64,000 bases of DNA, from the NCBI GenBank assembly GCA_020073305.1, contig JAIQFK010000010.1:186001-250000 (forward strand), in the 5' to 3' direction. Positions 24,542 to 32,426 of the stretch are shown piece after piece. Every line of letters begins with the position of its first letter. Positions within the stretch are counted from its first letter, which is position 1. A program made the position numbers and the translations under genes. The notes beneath the pieces were generated by a model. The model had not been told where the DNA came from, did no database searches, and saw only the letters and a list, made by a program, of their open reading frames with translations. The stretch is from Terriglobia bacterium (lineage in GTDB: Bacteria > Acidobacteriota > Terriglobia > Bryobacterales > Bryobacteraceae).

Positions 24542-25537
24542 TCACCGCGGCCTTGCGGGGCCGAATTCGAACCAGGCGCGGGTGACTTGCCGGTGAGCAT
24601 CGAGAATGGCGGTGGCCACGAAGCTGGGATCTTGTGGATCGCCGAAGCGGAGATCCATCACCTCCACGCGCGTTCCGCCGTCCATCTCGTCAGTGGGTGT
24701 TATCTGCCAGAAAGGGTATTGCGAGAAGCGAAGGAAGTCCTGAAAGACCTCGATGCGGCGCGCCGTGTCAAACGCAGGCGAAGATTCCGGTTTGTAATAC
24801 GGATGTCCGGCGGAGGGGTCGAATTCTCCCAGAAGGTTGATGTCCTGGATCACGTACGATTCCGGAGTTTCCACCAGACCGCGCCATCGGAAAGGGTTCT
24901 GTGAGGCCAGCGCGGCCACGCGACGAGGAGCGGAGCCGTTGTAGATGCGGGATTCGAGCGTGTCGACGGCGCGCGCGTGGGCGACGGAGCGCGCACCATC
25001 ATAGAGCACGAGAAACACGAGCGCGAAGATGGCAAAACCGCGCCGGGCGCCGCCTTTCGCCCGGTTGGTTGCGCCGATTTCCGAATTGACGAGACGCACC
25101 ACGGCCGGCGCGAAGATGGCCAGCAGCAGCACTCCCCAGATCCAGAAGTCGATGACGCCGGTGATGTCCCAGCGCAGCCAGCGTCCCGAAAAGGGCAGCA
25201 GCAGCCGCACACCGTAGATGTTGGTCAGATCGAAGATGAGGTGGCTCGAAACACCGATAAGAGCAATGACGTATGCACCCAGCCAGTTCAGCGGCTTTCG
25301 CGACACCAGGCGCACCACGAGAACACAAGCCAGGGGCAGCACGGGCAGCATTACGAGCGAGTGCGTGATGTGCCGGTGATAGTGAAGATAGTTCAACGAA
25401 CCGCCAAAGGCGCTAACGATATCGCAGTCGGGAGCATTAGCGGCCAGCAACAGGATCCAGGGAGCGCGCGGCGTCAGGCGGTCCAAGCCCGCGCGGCTCA
25501 TCAGGACTCCGGTTAGCGAATGCGTGAGGGGATCCAC
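24542..25537 (-). CDS. Membrane-bound metal-dependent hydrolase, DUF457/YdjM-like
   Basis: A 331-residue inner-membrane protein. The N-terminal segment contains 'DPLTHSLTGVLMSR' and 'YHRHITHSLVMLP', the His-rich motifs of the YdjM/YbcI family, with 'GVSSHLIFDLTN' farther on. Three or four transmembrane helices sit in the first 190 residues, and the remainder is soluble and exoplasmic or cytoplasmic. I chose the GTG at 25537, which starts at the conserved MDPLTHS position and lies 10 bp after the cupin gene stop; the longer open frame to 25579 would overlap the cupin gene. In Escherichia coli ydjM is LexA-regulated, but no LexA box is recognisable here. Substrate unknown. Confidence 0.82.
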   Translation of the reverse strand: MDPLTHSLTGVLMSRAGLDRLTPRAPWILLLAANAPDCDIVSAFGGSLNYLHYHRHITHSLVMLPVLPLACVLVVRLVSRKPLNWLGAYVIALIGVSSHLIFDLTNIYGVRLLLPFSGRWLRWDITGVIDFWIWGVLLLAIFAPAVVRLVNSEIGATNRAKGGARRGFAIFALVFLVLYDGARSVAHARAVDTLESRIYNGSAPRRVAALASQNPFRWRGLVETPESYVIQDINLLGEFDPSAGHPYYKPESSPAFDTARRIEVFQDFLRFSQYPFWQITPTDEMDGGTRVEVMDLRFGDPQDPSFVATAILDAHRQVTRAWFEFGPARPR

Positions 25538-25547
25538 GCGAGGTACG

Positions 25548-26471
25548 CTACTCGTCCGGCTCGCCGCCATCGCGCACATGCGCGATGTTCGGATACCCGT
25601 TCATGGCCAGGCGGCACGCAGGGTTGGAGTGATAACGGGGCGCGTGAAAGGTGAACTTGGGCACATAAACGATGTCGCCCTCATCCGCAATGATCACTCC
25701 CTGACCTTCGATGGGGTAACGAATCTGCCCCAGCATGACGAGCCAGCTTTCGGCGCACTCGGGATGATAGTGGCCGCGGTTTTTCGGATCGATGGGCGCC
25801 AGCTCCCGTTCGTAGCCGTAGATGATGTTCGCGAAGGACCGGTCATCGGTGACGAAGGCCTGGCCGCGAAATTTGGGATCCTTGGCCAACTCATACAGAT
25901 TCACATGAAGTTTGTTGCCCTGGCCGTACGGACCGGGCTTGCGGTTGAGTCTCGCGCGAATCCACTCGAAGCCGGGCATTTCCGGCGGATGCACATCGAC
26001 GGGATAGAAAGTCTTCGCATGTGCGATGTTCACTTCATAGCGTAATGCAGGCTTGTCGCCGATGGTTTCGATGGAATAGAGCGTTTGCATGGGCACCTGG
26101 ACCAGCGAGCCTTTAGTGGCAAGGATGGGCTGCTGACCCTCGATCTCGAAACGCAACTGTCCTTCGACGACTGCCCAGAACTCGCGCGTATCGGGGTGAA
26201 AGCGCCGTGGCACTTGGCTACCCGGGGCTGACTGGATGTATTCGCCGTGCAGGTGGTCGTCATCCACGATCACCTGGCGCCACTCGGCTTGGCCGGCGTG
26301 CTGCTTCTGGAGGTCCGCCAGGTGCGTGACAGGTTTGTGCGGTGGCGTGTACTTGGGGACGGCAAGCGGCTTGGGCGCCCATGAGGCTTGCTCGGAGGGG
26401 CCGCTGCGGCTCTGGGCGAATGCGAGGCACATGAGGGAGCCGGCAGCAAAGGCGATCAGAGCGAGTTTCAT
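25548..26471 (-). CDS. Exported protein with two cupin domains
   Basis: A 307-residue protein with signal peptide 'MKLALIAFAAGSLMCLAFA'. Two beta-barrel cupin units follow. The first has 'RRFHPDTREFWAVVEGQL' (single His) and the second 'GHYHPECAESWLVMLGQI' with 'FTFHAPRY', an HxH-E-H set able to bind a metal ion. It could be an oxidase/dioxygenase or isomerase acting on a small carbohydrate or acid in the periplasm. It precedes the DUF457 gene by 10 bp and is probably co-transcribed with it. Function is not assignable from sequence. Confidence 0.82.
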   Translation of the reverse strand: MKLALIAFAAGSLMCLAFAQSRSGPSEQASWAPKPLAVPKYTPPHKPVTHLADLQKQHAGQAEWRQVIVDDDHLHGEYIQSAPGSQVPRRFHPDTREFWAVVEGQLRFEIEGQQPILATKGSLVQVPMQTLYSIETIGDKPALRYEVNIAHAKTFYPVDVHPPEMPGFEWIRARLNRKPGPYGQGNKLHVNLYELAKDPKFRGQAFVTDDRSFANIIYGYERELAPIDPKNRGHYHPECAESWLVMLGQIRYPIEGQGVIIADEGDIVYVPKFTFHAPRYHSNPACRLAMNGYPNIAHVRDGGEPDE

Positions 26472-26590
26472 ACGGACTCGTGGGAAGAAGGGAGGATTGT
26501 ATCATGCGTGAGCGCCAGCGGCGCGTTTGCGAGGATTGGCGGGGGTGCCCGGATGGGCGGTGACACGCGACTTCCGGCCGCCAGGCAGAG

Positions 26591-26944
26591 CTAGCGCGGC
26601 TGAGACCAAGGAGTTTGGCGCGGGGGTTTGAAAGCCGCACGCCGGCGTGCACCCTTGCGCCGCAATTCAGCCTGGCGAGCCGCGGCGGCCGCCCTGGCGC
26701 TGGCGTGAGCCAGCAGATCGTCACCGGTCAGCTCGTGATTTCCCGTCTGTGGAATTTCGAGGTCGGCAGCCAGTTTTAGAGCGCACAAACCGGGGCCCTC
26801 CTGAAGGGCGATGTGATGCTTTTGGAACAGGGTAAGGTCGGCTGTGATCACCATGCGGATGGTCGGTTCACCCTCAGAGACATTATCGAACTTGTACACA
26901 CGTGTATTCTGTCTCTGATCGAACCCCATGTACCGCAGTGCCAT
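26591..26944 (-). CDS. Conserved hypothetical small protein
   Basis: A 117-residue protein beginning 'MALRYMGFDQRQNTRVYKF', with a compact alpha/beta core ('GEPTIRMVITADLTLFQKHH') and a basic, Ala/Arg-rich C-terminal tail ('ARRRAAFKPPRQTPWSQ'). I prefer the ATG at 26944; a longer frame begins at 27016. The tail could contact nucleic acid. No family is recognised. The upstream 27013 gene is on the same strand, and the two may share a transcript. Confidence 0.6.
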   Translation of the reverse strand: MALRYMGFDQRQNTRVYKFDNVSEGEPTIRMVITADLTLFQKHHIALQEGPGLCALKLAADLEIPQTGNHELTGDDLLAHASARAAAAARQAELRRKGARRRAAFKPPRQTPWSQPR

Positions 26945-27012
26945 CGCTCCCCCCTTACCCGGTGTGAACCGCCGAGCCGCCGCAGCGGACGACATCGGCC
27001 CGTGTCCCAGAA

Positions 27013-27216
27013 TCACTCGCCAACCTGGGATGACTCGGCCGGTGTCAAGCCGGCTTCCGGTTCCTCTTTGCTTTCTGGGTTGTCGGGGTTGTCCGGAGAC
27101 TCCTTTTCGGGATGCAGCTTCCGCTGCAATCGTTTGGCCGCCTTGTCACGCTGCCACTCCATGCGGGCGATTTCCTTCTGGCGTTTTTTAAATGTGGTCC
27201 GCGAACGAGTAGCCAT
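27013..27216 (-). CDS. Small basic hypothetical protein
   Basis: A 67-residue protein, highly basic at the N-terminus ('TRSRTTFKKRQKEIARMEW', 'KAAKRLQRKLHP') and acidic at the end ('SPDNPDNPESKEEPEAG'). The RTTFxKRQKE-x-AR pattern resembles a short family I have seen in many Acidobacteriota and Deltaproteobacteria genomes, with no known function. It may be an RNA- or ribosome-associated peptide (inference), which would suit its place upstream of an RRM protein gene. Confidence 0.6.
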   Translation of the reverse strand: MATRSRTTFKKRQKEIARMEWQRDKAAKRLQRKLHPEKESPDNPDNPESKEEPEAGLTPAESSQVGE

Positions 27217-27279
27217 ACTCTTGAACTCCCTCCATGAGCGGGCCTACCGCCTGCCCGCCGTTGATTTGTGTTGTGGCTC

Positions 27280-27615
27280 TTACCAGCGGGGCTCGCGACG
27301 CTGGCGGGGTGCACCGCCGCTGCCGCGTGACGCACCGCGGAACGAGCCGCCGAATCCGCCGGCGCCTTGTGGCTTAGGCCGGGCTTCGTTAATTTTCAGG
27401 GGCCGGCCATCGAGGTCGACTCCATTCAAAGCTGAAATAGCGCGGTCCGCTTCCGCGGAATCCGCCATCTCGACGAACGCAAACCCGCGAGGGCGCCCCG
27501 TGTCCCGGTCGGTGATCACTTTGACGCCTTCGACGGCTCCATGGCGCTCAAACAGCGAACGGATGGATGTCTCAGTTGAAGCTGTGTCCAAATTGCCTAC
27601 GAAGATTCTTTTCAT
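27280..27615 (-). CDS. RRM-type RNA-binding protein, glycine-rich tail
   Basis: A 111-residue protein with one RNA recognition motif at about residues 1-78: RNP2 'IFVGNL' and RNP1 'RGFAFVEM'. A Gly/Arg-rich tail follows ('GGFGGSFRGASRGSGGA'). This is the arrangement of the bacterial Rbp family, which is cold- or stress-induced in cyanobacteria and many other bacteria. Expected to bind single-stranded RNA and influence stability or localisation. No cold-shock leader was recognised. It is followed on the same strand by the small basic protein. Confidence 0.92.
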   Translation of the reverse strand: MKRIFVGNLDTASTETSIRSLFERHGAVEGVKVITDRDTGRPRGFAFVEMADSAEADRAISALNGVDLDGRPLKINEARPKPQGAGGFGGSFRGASRGSGGAPRQRREPRW

Positions 27616-27737
27616 AGCTTTACCCTCTGTCTTTCAATTGTGCGGGCTAGACGAGGCAGCTTTGGTTCAGCCAGGTTGTTGCAGGACTCTCAAAAGGCTC
27701 TTCTAGTGTATCAGTTTTGCTCAAGAGTTTCCTGCGG

Positions 27738-28685
27738 TTAGAGCTTCTGCCGGTGATCGTTCACGATGGTCCGCACGATGAATGGCGGGCGCTGTTTGAC
27801 CTCTTCGAAGATCCGCCCGAGATACTCGGCCATGATACTGAGGCTGAATAGCTGGACGGCTCCGAGCAAAAGGACAGCCACCAGCAGCGTGAGATAACCG
27901 CGCGGTGCATTCGGAATGACGAAATAGAGGATGAAGTAGACGACGATGGCCGTGCCGGCGAGAAACGTGACCATCAAAGCCATCAGCGAGATCATTTCGA
28001 GCGGACGGTAAGAGAAGGAGAAGATGCCGCGCTTGGCCCACCGCACGTTATCGAGCAGGGAATTGGTGGATTCGCCGGCGAAGCGAGCAGCGCGAACGTA
28101 GGGCACGCCGGTCTGCCGGAATCCGACCCAGCTTCTGAGGCCGCGCAGGAAACGGTCGCGTTCCGGCATCTGGAGCATGGCGTCCACCACGCGCCGGCTC
28201 ATGACGGAGAAATCGCCCGCATCCACCGGCACGTCGATGTAAGACAGGCGCCGGTAGAGGCGGTAGAAGAGCTTGCGAGCCGCTTCCATCAGCGGATTCT
28301 CGCGCCGCTGCTGGCGAACCCCGTAGACCACGTCATAGCCCTTGAGCCACTCGGCGACCAGTACGGGGATGGTCTCCGGCGGGTCCTGCAGGTCGCCGTC
28401 CATCAGGATGACCGCGTCGCCGAGCGACTGGCGCATGCCGCTGGTGAAGGCCATCTGCGAGCCGAAGTTGCGGCTGTGCGAGATGACGGTAACGCGCGCA
28501 TCCTGCCGGGCGATCTCGATCAGGATTTCTTCGGCGTTGTCGGGGCTGTTGTCGTTGACGAAAATGATCTCGTAGCTGGCGCTCACCTGCGGCAGCACGC
28601 TGCTCAGCCGCGCGTACATCTCGCGCACGTTGCCGGCGTCGCGGTAGCAGGCCACTACCACGGAGATCGGGCGATCAGTCAGCAC
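27738..28685 (-). CDS. GT2 glycosyltransferase, polyprenyl-phosphate-sugar synthase type
   Basis: A 315-residue glycosyltransferase like dolichol-phosphate mannose synthase or ArnC. It has a GT-A catalytic domain ('ISVVVACYRDAG', 'IIFVNDNSPDNAEE', 'AVILMDGDLQDPPE' with the DxD metal site) and two C-terminal transmembrane helices. It would load a sugar onto a lipid carrier at the inner membrane. The GTG at 28685 overlaps the transketolase C-subunit stop by 7 bp, and the frame beyond it is shadow sequence. It is the last gene of the 32283-27738 operon, so the sugar modified by the upstream enzymes is probably its substrate (inference). Confidence 0.9.
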   Translation of the reverse strand: MLTDRPISVVVACYRDAGNVREMYARLSSVLPQVSASYEIIFVNDNSPDNAEEILIEIARQDARVTVISHSRNFGSQMAFTSGMRQSLGDAVILMDGDLQDPPETIPVLVAEWLKGYDVVYGVRQQRRENPLMEAARKLFYRLYRRLSYIDVPVDAGDFSVMSRRVVDAMLQMPERDRFLRGLRSWVGFRQTGVPYVRAARFAGESTNSLLDNVRWAKRGIFSFSYRPLEMISLMALMVTFLAGTAIVVYFILYFVIPNAPRGYLTLLVAVLLLGAVQLFSLSIMAEYLGRIFEEVKQRPPFIVRTIVNDHRQKL

Positions 28686-29611
28686 GACACGGCTCCGGCA
28701 AGTTTGGCGGCGATCGATTCCGACACTCTTTCCACGGTGAGGCCGTTGAGCCCTCGCAGATAGGCCTGGCTGCCGGTCGTCGAAGCAAAACGATCCTCCG
28801 CGCCGAACAGGCAGAGCGGACCGGGGACGCGGTTCATGGCCGACCATTCGGCGATGGCCGAGCCCAGGCCTCCGATGCGGCTGTGCTCTTCGATCGTGAA
28901 GAGCGCCCGGGTTTCCTCCGCGCAAGCGCGTAGCGCAGCCTCATCCAGTGGTTTGACGGTGTGCATGCTGAGCACCCGGCAAGCGATCGAATTCGCGCGC
29001 AGACGGTCGGAGGTCTCGACCGCCAGCGGCAGGATATTGCCCGTCGAAACGAGCGTGCAATCGCGGCCATCGCGCACGGTGAGGGCGCGGCCGATCTCGA
29101 AACGCACGGAGCCGCGATGCACCACGGGATCGCCGGCGCGCCCGATCCGCAGATACACCGGCAAGCCATGCGCGGCAGCGGCGCCTACCGCCTGCTCTAC
29201 TTCCACCGGGTCGCCGGGGCACAGCACGGTCATGTTGGGAAGCGCGCGCATCACCGCAATGTCTTCGAGTGAGTGATGCGTGGGCCCGTTAGGGCCGTAG
29301 CTGTATCCGCCTCCCACGCCCACGATGGTGACCGCCGCTTGGTGATAACAGACATCGTTGCGAATCTGCTCGAGGCAGCGCAGAGTGGCGAAGGGCGCAA
29401 TGGAGTACGCGAATGGCCGCATGCCGTCCAGCGCCAGGCCGGCGGCCACGCCGATCATGTTGCTCTCGGCGACGCCGACGTTCAGGAATCGTCCCGGGAA
29501 TTCGCCGGCAAATTCGTCGAAGATCTTAAATCCGAGATCGCTTGTGAGCAGCATAACTCGCGGATCTTGCCGCGCTGCCGCGGACAACCCGCGAACAAAC
29601 GCCGCCCTCAT
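28679..29611 (-). CDS. Transketolase-like protein, C-terminal subunit (pyrimidine/transketolase-C domain)
   Basis: A 310-residue subunit that pairs with the product at 29608. The pyrimidine-binding domain carries the conserved Glu region 'VGVAESNMIGVAAGLALDG', and the C-terminal domain is of the transketolase-C type ('SRIGGLGSAIAEWSA'). Split transketolases occur in thiamine-diphosphate enzymes that transfer two-carbon units in sugar or antibiotic pathways as well as in central metabolism. Its start overlaps the partner stop by ATGA, so they are made in equal amounts. Setting it in a glycosyltransferase/epimerase operon argues for a role in unusual-sugar synthesis rather than the pentose phosphate pathway. 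Confidence 0.9.
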   Translation of the reverse strand: MRAAFVRGLSAAARQDPRVMLLTSDLGFKIFDEFAGEFPGRFLNVGVAESNMIGVAAGLALDGMRPFAYSIAPFATLRCLEQIRNDVCYHQAAVTIVGVGGGYSYGPNGPTHHSLEDIAVMRALPNMTVLCPGDPVEVEQAVGAAAAHGLPVYLRIGRAGDPVVHRGSVRFEIGRALTVRDGRDCTLVSTGNILPLAVETSDRLRANSIACRVLSMHTVKPLDEAALRACAEETRALFTIEEHSRIGGLGSAIAEWSAMNRVPGPLCLFGAEDRFASTTGSQAYLRGLNGLTVERVSESIAAKLAGAVSC

Positions 29612-30414
29612 CCACTGATCTCCAGCAGGGCCCGCCGCAGGTCGTCGTCATTGGGCGGGCGGTAGTGCCACTCGAGGTCGTTTTCCATGAAGGAAACGCC
29701 TTTGCCTTTCAGGGTTCGGGCGATGATAGCCGAAGGCCGGCCGGGTTCGAACGGGACCGCAGCCAGAACCGAAGCGACGGCTGAAACATCGTGCCCGTCA
29801 ACCTCCCGCACAGACCAGCCGAAGGCCCGCCACTTTTCGGCAAAAGGATCCATGGCGAGGTGCGTGCGGCTCATGGCCGACCAGCCATTGTAGTCGACAA
29901 TCGCCGTCAAGCCGTCGAGGTGCTGGACGGGCGCAAACAACGCCGCCTCCCAGACGCTACCCTCGTAGCATTCGCCATCGCTGAGCACTACGAACACACG
30001 ATAGCTCGCCCCGCGCAACTTCGCGGCCAGCGCCATTCCAGCGCCCATCGGCAAACCATGACCGAGCGAGCCGGTGGCCGCCTCAATGCCGGGAACGCAA
30101 TGCGGGCCAGGGTGCTCGGCCAGCCTGCCGCCATCACGCGCGTACTCGTCGAGCGCCGATTCCGGAAAGAAGCCGCGCTCCGCGAGCGCGCCATACTGCG
30201 CCATGCAACCATGGCCTTTGCTGAGCAGCAGCCGATCGCGGTCAGGGTCGTTCGGTTTCGAGGGGTCGACGCGGAGCACGGAGAAATAGAGAGCCACCAG
30301 AAGATCTACACAGGAGAGAGCGGACCCGACATGCGGCGTCCTGCCGGCATGCGCCATCCGCAAGACTCGTGCACGCACCGCGCGGGCGCGAGCCTGTAGC
30401 AAAGGCTCGTTCAC
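29608..30414 (-). CDS. Transketolase-like protein, N-terminal subunit (TPP-binding domain)
   Basis: A 268-residue subunit binding thiamine diphosphate. The motif 'VLSDGECYEGSVWEAALFA', with an N-residue later in 'AIVDYNGWS', is the usual GDG...N thiamine site (SDG variant). Conserved His residues are in 'HVGSALSCVD' and 'LSKGHGCMAQYGAL'. It pairs with the C-terminal subunit at 28679. The start is GTG at 30414, 5 bp after the methyltransferase stop; an ATG at 30444 inside the upstream gene is the alternative. The longer frame to 30948 is shadow sequence over the methyltransferase. The pair would transfer a ketol or acyl unit within the operon's sugar pathway. Confidence 0.9.
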   Translation of the reverse strand: MNEPLLQARARAVRARVLRMAHAGRTPHVGSALSCVDLLVALYFSVLRVDPSKPNDPDRDRLLLSKGHGCMAQYGALAERGFFPESALDEYARDGGRLAEHPGPHCVPGIEAATGSLGHGLPMGAGMALAAKLRGASYRVFVVLSDGECYEGSVWEAALFAPVQHLDGLTAIVDYNGWSAMSRTHLAMDPFAEKWRAFGWSVREVDGHDVSAVASVLAAVPFEPGRPSAIIARTLKGKGVSFMENDLEWHYRPPNDDDLRRALLEISG

Positions 30415-30419
30415 GTCTC

Positions 30420-31328
30420 TCAAATTTTTTCCGGATTGAAACATCCCACTATACCAAGATTGCCGGCGTTCCAAGCCACTGCGAGGCGTCCCAGCGCGGA
30501 GTTGCGGAGCCTGGGAACCAGCCCGCGTTTGATGCCGGAGGGAAGGGGCGCCATGCCGGACCAGTAGTAGATGGGATACCGGTTCCGGACGGCAAACACA
30601 CGCAGTACATCGAAGCCATTCTTGACGAGGATTCGGGCCATCGTGCGGCGATCGTAGAGGTAGATGTGCTCGACGTCGATGATGGGGCTGCGCTCGCCGA
30701 GCAGGCGGTGGGTCCACGCGCCCGCGTCGTGGTGGATCAGGAACACCAGCCCGCCGGGCCGCAAAATACGCCGGCACGTCTGAAGGGTCGCATTGGGATT
30801 CACCAGGTGATCGAAGACCTGAAATCCGCAAACCATGCTGAAATGTCCTTCGGGGAAGAGGCCGTCGCGAAAACCATCGAGACGGATAGAGTCGCGAACA
30901 CGCGGCGAGGCGGCTTCCACTGCATCCCGGCTCGGCTCCACGCCGCACACTTCCGTGAAGCCGAGATCAAGCGCTCGCTCCAGGAAAAACCCGCTGCCGC
31001 AGCCGATCTCGAGCAGGCGACCCTGCGCTGGCGCGAGCGGCAGGACTTCGCGCAGATAGCGAGCGTAGGTTTCGCCCGCGAATTCGGCTTCCTGTGCGTA
31101 GGTCAGGTGGCTTTGGGCGTACAACCGCGCGAGTTCGGCTTCCTCGAGCACGGGATCGGAGCGGATCAACCCGCAATTGGCGCAGCGCACCATGCGGTAA
31201 TGCACGCGATCGGGTGTGCGTCGCGCGGAAAACCGTTCGCTGGTGAAGGCTCCATCGCCAAGGGCTTCCGCGTGCAGAGGCCGATCCCAACGATCGGTGT
31301 CACAGATCGCGCACAGCGTGTGACGCAT
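30420..31328 (-). CDS. Class I methyltransferase with zinc-ribbon-like N-terminus
   Basis: A 302-residue protein whose N-terminus carries two Cys pairs ('TLCAICDTD', 'VRCANCGLIRSDP') like a small zinc ribbon, followed by a Rossmann methyltransferase core (motif I 'LLEIGCGSGFFLERAL', acidic 'VCGVEPSR', then 'ILRPGGLVFLIH'). This layout is typical of methyltransferases in sugar and polysaccharide clusters, so an NDP-sugar or glycan methyl donor role is likely. Its start overlaps the epimerase end by 29 bp and its stop lies 5 bp before the transketolase gene. It is central in the operon. Confidence 0.87.
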   Translation of the reverse strand: MRHTLCAICDTDRWDRPLHAEALGDGAFTSERFSARRTPDRVHYRMVRCANCGLIRSDPVLEEAELARLYAQSHLTYAQEAEFAGETYARYLREVLPLAPAQGRLLEIGCGSGFFLERALDLGFTEVCGVEPSRDAVEAASPRVRDSIRLDGFRDGLFPEGHFSMVCGFQVFDHLVNPNATLQTCRRILRPGGLVFLIHHDAGAWTHRLLGERSPIIDVEHIYLYDRRTMARILVKNGFDVLRVFAVRNRYPIYYWSGMAPLPSGIKRGLVPRLRNSALGRLAVAWNAGNLGIVGCFNPEKI

Positions 31329-32283
31329 ACGGCTGCGGCTTCCAGTATCCCCGGGACTTGAACCATTGGACGGTTTTCTCGAGGCCCGAAGCCAGGCTGG
31401 TTCGAGGGGCCCAATTCAGGGCGCGGCGCGCCTTACTGTAGTCGGCGAGCCAGGTGTCGGTATCCCAAGTCCGGCCCGGCATGGCTCCCCAATTCACCTT
31501 GACGCTGGAGCCAGTCAGGGTGATGGCGTGCTCGACGACGTCGCGCACGGTGGACTGGACTCCGCTGCCGATGTTAAAAACTTCGCCGTACTGGAGGCGA
31601 AGGTCGTCGACCCGGAGGAGCGCGTCGACGACATCGTCCACATAGACGAAATCGCGCGCGGTTTCGGGCGGCACGGTGTCGAGGTCCTGTCCCTCGAGGC
31701 AGCGCTGAATCACCGTGGGCACGAACCGCGAAGGCTCTTCGTAGGGACCATAAACGGAAAACAGGCGCAGGGTGTTGATGGGCCGGTGCTCGGCGTGTGC
31801 CCGGTATCCGCACACCAGGGTCTGCGCGCACTTCGCTACCGCGTAGTAGCTGCGCGGCTCGAGCGGATCGGTCTCGCGCATGGCATACGGCTTGGCGCCG
31901 TACTCGGAGGAACTGCCGGTGTTGATCAATAGCTTGTAGTCGACCTCGGCGCAGGCTTTCAGCAGGTTCCATGTGCCGAACACATCGGTAAGGATGATCC
32001 GGTCGGCGTCGGTCTCGTACGGATACGCGCCGTGGACGGCGAGATGGTAAATGATCGTCGGCTCAACGGCACGGACGAATTGGCACAGACGTTCGAGGTC
32101 GGTCAGATCACCCTCGTGAAAGTGGAGCTTGTTTTCGAGGCCGTCGAGGCGCCAGCGATGGGAGCCGGGCCGCGCCAGCACGTGCACCTCGCACCCGAGT
32201 TCGGCGAGTTTCCGGGCCAGGCAGGAGCCCACAAAACCGGTGGCGCCGGTGATGAAAAACCGCTCTTCGGCGAGATTCAACAT
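31300..32283 (-). CDS. NAD-dependent nucleotide-sugar epimerase/dehydratase
   Basis: A 327-residue extended SDR and first gene of the five-gene operon. Cofactor motif 'FFITGATGFVGSCLARKL' (GxxGxxG), sugar-binding loop 'INTGSSSEYGAK' and 'YYAVAKCAQTL' supplying YxxxK. It would epimerise or dehydrate an NDP-sugar before methylation and lipid loading by the later gene products. The ATG at 32283 is the obvious start. The 150 bp before the divergent aminotransferase gene should hold both promoters, but no clear elements were identified. Confidence 0.9.
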   Translation of the reverse strand: MLNLAEERFFITGATGFVGSCLARKLAELGCEVHVLARPGSHRWRLDGLENKLHFHEGDLTDLERLCQFVRAVEPTIIYHLAVHGAYPYETDADRIILTDVFGTWNLLKACAEVDYKLLINTGSSSEYGAKPYAMRETDPLEPRSYYAVAKCAQTLVCGYRAHAEHRPINTLRLFSVYGPYEEPSRFVPTVIQRCLEGQDLDTVPPETARDFVYVDDVVDALLRVDDLRLQYGEVFNIGSGVQSTVRDVVEHAITLTGSSVKVNWGAMPGRTWDTDTWLADYSKARRALNWAPRTSLASGLEKTVQWFKSRGYWKPQPYASHAVRDL

Positions 32284-32426
32284 CGAGAACCGATGATAGC
32301 ATTCAGGGCTCAGGAGGCGGGTTTTGCGCGGTGGGCGAAAGTCGGGGAAACCTTAGCGAAGAGCCGTGCGTCACTCCAGTATTCGGGTTGATCGATATAC
32401 GAAAATACGTAACGGGGGATTCAGTA

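Noticed and set aside
28679-30414. Central-metabolism transketolase (tktA-like)
   Set aside because: The split subunits lie inside a nucleotide-sugar/glycosyltransferase operon, so a housekeeping pentose phosphate role is less likely, though not excluded.
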